Below, in pieces: positions 7,620 to 10,386 of a DNA stretch of 10,386 bases. Each line of letters opens with the position of its first letter. The first letter of the stretch is position 1. A model generated the notes under the pieces. It was not told the origin of the DNA, searched no databases, and saw nothing but the letters and a program-made list of their open reading frames with translations. The stretch is from NCBI GenBank assembly GCA_003024985.2, contig PXIH01S0016879.1; one strand, given 5' to 3'. The DNA is from Euperipatoides rowelli (lineage: Eukaryota > Onychophora > Udeonychophora > Euonychophora > Peripatopsidae). Made by a program: the position numbers and the translations under genes.

Positions 7620-8095
7620 AATGAATTACATTTTTATTATGCAGTAAATCAAAATTTATAATGAATGTTTTGTCATTCACATACAGCATGCAATTATACT
7701 GCCAATTTTTCTACAAAACTAAACCCAATTGATTAGTTGACACTTCAATTCTAAACTTTCCATTTTACTTTACGTTCAATTATCAATTCAGCTGCTCTTT
7801 CATAATAATGATAGTTGTTCCTGTCACAGAGTATGCTTTCTACTCTATGACTGGGACCTGGGTAACAGACCACAGTTACGATACTATGCTATAACTTGGC
7901 AGTTAGGCGATGCTAAAAACCTCTGTACTTCTCTTATTTTTAATCTAAACAATAAAAATGTCCCGCCTTATTATAAAACTGACAATATTGCCGATTTACA
8001 TTTTAAAAAAAAAAAACATTTAAATAAATAACATGCATAATAATTGCCAATTAATAATATTTTTAATTTTTCTATTGTTTAAAAAACATGAAATT
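7620..8095 (+). repeat. Copy 2 of the 0.48-kb direct duplication, bounded by Ns
   Basis: Nearly identical to 6689-7169 (three substitutions and one 5-bp gap), with period 931 bp at its start. A single N lies at 7618 and another at 8096, exactly at the two edges of the copy. That pattern points to a joined or gap-filled contig. If it is artefactual, the true sequence would run from about 7617 straight into 8097. Confidence 0.9.
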
Positions 8096-8096
8096 N

Positions 8097-8275
8097 CATT
8101 GAACCAATCATATCTTGTTTTTTCTAAGTAGAGGGCAGCACACTGTGTTTTTGTCTGAATTGATTTAGTTTGAACCATTTGCTCTCCACCTTGTTAGTCA
8201 TTGAACTAATCATATCTTGATTTTCTAATTAGAGTAGACAAACTGTTGTTTTTGTCCCAATTGATTTAGTTTGAA
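8097..8275 (+). repeat. Diverged tandem duplication, two units of about 102 bp
   Basis: Unit A starts CATTGAACCAATCATATC at 8097 and unit B starts CATTGAACTAATCATATC at 8199. Both continue with a TTTTCTAA-TAGAG stretch, then a T-rich stretch ending TTTTTGTC, and reach the shared ATTGATTTAGTTTGAA (8159-8174 and 8260-8275). The first 78 bases of each unit align with scattered differences; the tail of unit A (8175-8198) has no partner. There is no coding evidence. It may be a minisatellite or part of an unrecognised transposon. Confidence 0.8.
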
Positions 8276-9600
8276 AACATTGTATTTGAAAATGAATTTA
8301 CTTCAAGCTGTAAATAAAGTAAAAACTAAAATATTTTACATAATACTAGATGTTTGTTGGAATTCATTTTACTGTTTAAAATTATAAACCACAACAACTG
8401 TTGGAATTAAGAGGAGGAATATTATTGGCTATTGTATAAATCAATTTTAGTATTATGGACCCAACACACTAGACAAGTATGAACAAATTTAGGATCACTT
8501 AGGTTAATGAGATGGATTAAAATGGATCAGAGACATGTTCCGTGGACACTTGCACTAAAAACAAGAATGACCAAAATGCTAATTTGCAGGATATAAGTCA
8601 TATTTTAAAACAGGATCTTAATTACTATGGAATCTTTTAAAAATAATTCTACAAGTATTTTTTGTCATTAATATATTTATTGTTTTAATTTTCTTCCTAA
8701 TGTCTAATTAATTATATTTTTGTTTGCAAGAAATATAAGTTGAATCTATTTTATTTTACCATGACATTAGTTCAATATATCAACGTTTTCAATATGTTTG
8801 TAAAATAATTTAATATTNATATAAAGTGAAAAAAATTTATAAAGATAGAGAAAAAAAAAATCAATATAATTTTGTCAATAAATTTAATTTTGTTATATAT
8901 ATTTTCTCAAAGTGAATGTGATTGATTGTACAAAAATTTTAGAGATGCCAACAATGACAAGGAATAAGATAGTCAAGATTTTCTTTTTAATAATTCATAT
9001 TGATGGTGGCTCCTCTATAATTCATAAAAAAAACACTTCAGTAAATACACATTTAAAAGGAACATGGTTAACAAAGAAATAATGCAAAGAGTTCTTAGTT
9101 CAGATTCAATTACCTAAGACTAAAAATACAATAAAATCTCAAACTTAGACTAATCAAAATCCTTATAATGAAGTTTACAATTTTGCAATATTGCATATTA
9201 ATTTCTGCAAAAATGAAAAAAATAAATAAAACTTAGACTATAATATTGTAGAATGGTGATTATTATCTGCAAATTTCTCCTTCATAAAGTCCAAAATAAT
9301 ATATTTCAGTATATTATCATTATTTTAATTAATGGTGTAAAGAGATGAAACAAAACATATAATAATTGAGCCTCTTTACTTTCAATGTCATAAACCTGAC
9401 ATGACTAAAATAAAACAGTAATTTTGTTGTTAATTTATCAAATATTGAAATAACTAAAGATGTGTCAATATTGGGATTTTTTTTTCATAATTGTATAAAG
9501 TAATAATGCTGAAATTTGTATGATTTTAGAAAATAGTTATAATTCTGTAAATTTTATTTATTTTATTAGTTTAAAAACCAGTCAAAAATGATGGATACAT
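8276..9600. other. AT-rich gene desert
   Basis: Long AT-rich DNA with stops in every frame and a single N at 8818. The only repeats I noticed are two copies of AACTTAGACTA (about 9142 and 9230). No exon, tRNA or transposon terminus could be supported. Confidence 0.6.
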
Positions 9601-9682
9601 TAATTTCTTCCTTCTTAGAAAAAGCCNCGTCCATTCCTTGAGGAATTATGTTATTGTTGTCATTATTATTTTTAGTATGCTG

Positions 9683-9706
9683 GCTAGCCAGTTAGCTAGC
9701 CAGTAA
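9683..9706. repeat. 12-bp tandem repeat with palindromic core
   Basis: GCTAGCCAGTTA (9683-9694) is followed by GCTAGCCAGTAA (9695-9706). Including two upstream bases, CTGGCTAGCCAG (position 9680-9691) is a perfect 12-bp palindrome. It stands out in composition from the flanks. It could be a dimeric protein-binding site or a slippage product. Confidence 0.75.
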
Positions 9707-9850
9707 TACTTACTGTATAGAGAATTTTATATTTACACATAATAAACAGAGAGAGATATTTATTTACAATAACCAGTTTCCGTGTGCCGTTCTTGTATCA
9801 CCACAGCATTTACAGTATTAGCAGTTCCACAGAAAACAGCCAGTTTGCTG

Positions 9851-9920
9851 GTGAAGGTGAAGAAAAACTAAATGGTGCTGCAGATATTAGCAGCATCATT
9901 TAGTTTTTCTTCACCTTCAC
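9851..9920. ncRNA. Near-perfect 31-bp hairpin (candidate small-RNA precursor or foldback element)
   Basis: The 5' arm 9851-9881 (starting GTGAAGGTGAAGAAAAAC) and the 3' arm 9890-9920 (ending TTCTTCACCTTCAC) are complementary at 30 of 31 positions. The single exception (G9875 opposite T9896) is a G-U wobble in plus-strand RNA. The loop is 8 nt (AGATATTA). Such a stem cannot be chance. The size, about 70 nt, is in the range of a microRNA precursor, and the plus-strand 3' arm from 9888 starts TAGCAGCATC. However, the almost perfect pairing is more typical of a recent inverted duplication, a hairpin siRNA source or an assembly palindrome. Strand of transcription, if any, is unknown. The outer flanks (9841-9850 and 9921-9930) do not pair, so the structure has sharp ends. 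Confidence 0.6.
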
Positions 9921-9966
9921 ATTCTGTAACAGACTTCACTGTCCTCTAGGAGCGAAGTTTGTTATA

Positions 9967-10311
9967 GTGGCTCCTNGACGTTTTGTTTACTCCGTGTCTC
10001 CATCTTCATGTTATTGGAATCCCTCTCTGCATTTTTTTTTGATCACAACAAACTACAAGTTTGGAATATTCCATCTTTGTTTGGAAGATTGTGAAAGTGG
10101 GCATGCTGGGGGCATTGCCTGTTTATTTACAGGAAGCATCGTTACCCTGGCATGTCCCACCGTGATTAACCTTGGAGAACCCACACTGGAGCAGGATAGC
10201 CTAGCGGAAGCAAAGTTCTCCGAGGTATACAAAAAGGCTACACTCCCACGAGTTCAGACAGAAGAGGTAATATTCAATATACCAGCACTTTGTGCCACGT
10301 TAGTGTTTTAA
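9967..10311 (+). CDS. GC-richer open frame, candidate coding block of unknown function
   Basis: From the TAG at 9964-9966 to the TAA at 10309-10311 one frame stays open for 114 codons, and the composition is much less AT-rich than in the preceding 8 kb. It has no ATG at its start (the first codon is GTG), so it is not a self-contained gene; if coding it is part of a spliced exon. An N at 9976 affects one codon. The most protein-like part is the second half (LACPTVINLGEPTLEQ and onward). I recognise no domain, and a transposon or LTR origin is possible. See the candidate exon at 10133-10266 for the better-supported interval. Confidence 0.3.
   Translation: MAPXRFVYSVSPSSCYWNPSLHFFLITTNYKFGIFHLCLEDCESGHAGGIACLFTGSIVTLACPTVINLGEPTLEQDSLAEAKFSEVYKKATLPRVQTEEVIFNIPALCATLVF
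10133..10266 (+). CDS. Candidate internal exon, unknown protein
   Basis: A pyrimidine-rich acceptor (CCTGTTTATTTACAG, ending at 10132) and a donor (GAG|GTAATA, GT at 10267-10268) bracket 134 nt. Only one of the three frames is open: it reads SIVTLACPTVINLGEPTL, then EQDSLAEAKFSEVYKKAT, ending LPRVQTEE. Codons are balanced in GC, unlike the surrounding AT-rich DNA, and the C-terminal half is charged and helix-prone. The upstream phase would be 2 bases (GA) of a split codon, and the exon ends on a complete codon. The family is not recognised. Alternative readings are a fragment of a mobile element or a non-coding exon. The flanking exons would have to lie outside the window or at unrecognised sites. 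Confidence 0.4.
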
Positions 10312-10386
10312 ATATTTGGACAGAATGAACTATGGACTTTAATGATAAATTGTGAAATGCATTTTAAGATTTGTATTTTGAAAATT

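Noticed and set aside
6689-8095. LTR pair of a retrotransposon (two direct copies 450 bp apart)
   Set aside because: The copies lack TG...CA ends, a primer-binding site or polypurine tract, and the interior is only 450 bp with no coding; the Ns at the copy edges point to assembly.
9591-9644. Short ATG frame MMDTLISSFLEKA or an exon after CTTCCTTCTTAG
   Set aside because: It is under 20 codons, interrupted by an N and followed by a stop; borders are weak and there is no supporting composition shift.
9888-9909. Identification as a true miR-15/16 homologue
   Set aside because: Only the first eight bases agree, the rest differs, and that family is characterised in vertebrates; the match is noted but not accepted.
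10196-10262. tRNA or tRNA-derived SINE promoter (TAGCCTAGCGG matches the box A consensus)
   Set aside because: The box B candidate (AGTTCAGACAG near 10251) fits poorly, and no cloverleaf or acceptor stem can be drawn.

Overview
The window looks like intergenic nuclear DNA from an invertebrate, most likely an arthropod and probably an insect. It is strongly AT-rich, with long poly(A)/poly(T) runs and scattered single Ns typical of a draft assembly. It carries remnants of metazoan transposons and has possible spliceosomal exons with GT/AG borders. I see no bacterial gene layout, ribosome binding sites, operons, CRISPR array, rRNA or convincing tRNA. No complete protein-coding gene can be supported. 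The species call is inference; I could not search a database.

Layout. (1) 1-589: 3' end of a decayed hAT-type DNA transposon, with the transposase C-terminal motif at 11-52 and a terminal repeat-like end at 580-589. (2) 590-2200: mostly AT-rich non-coding DNA. It holds two candidate exons that splice in phase (1155-1246 and 1531-1657; low confidence) and a small G/C-rich tract near 1887-1923. (3) 2203-2463: a MITE-like element with imperfect 23-bp terminal inverted repeats. (4) About 2531-5476: a dead non-LTR retrotransposon (LINE, CR1/Daphne-like by appearance). It keeps recognisable endonuclease, reverse transcriptase and C-terminal domains and a 3' UTR hairpin. (5) 5477-6496: gene desert. 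(6) 6497 onward: the left end of a second DNA transposon (CAGTGGCGTAGCTA-type terminus). (7) 6689-7169 and 7620-8095: a near-identical direct duplication whose second copy is fenced by single Ns on both sides, so assembly artefact or uncollapsed haplotype is the leading explanation. (8) 8097-8275: a diverged two-unit tandem repeat of about 102 bp. (9) 8276-9600: AT-rich desert. (10) 9683-9706: a short palindromic tandem repeat. (11) 9851-9920: a striking 31-bp near-perfect hairpin. (12) About 9950-10311: a clearly more GC-rich block with an open frame and a well-formed candidate internal exon (10133-10266).

There is no set of genes working together here: the window is a patchwork of transposon fossils. 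The items most worth pursuing are the 70-nt foldback at 9851-9920, the neighbouring candidate exon, and the N-bounded duplication. I did not find convincing evidence of a new multi-gene system.
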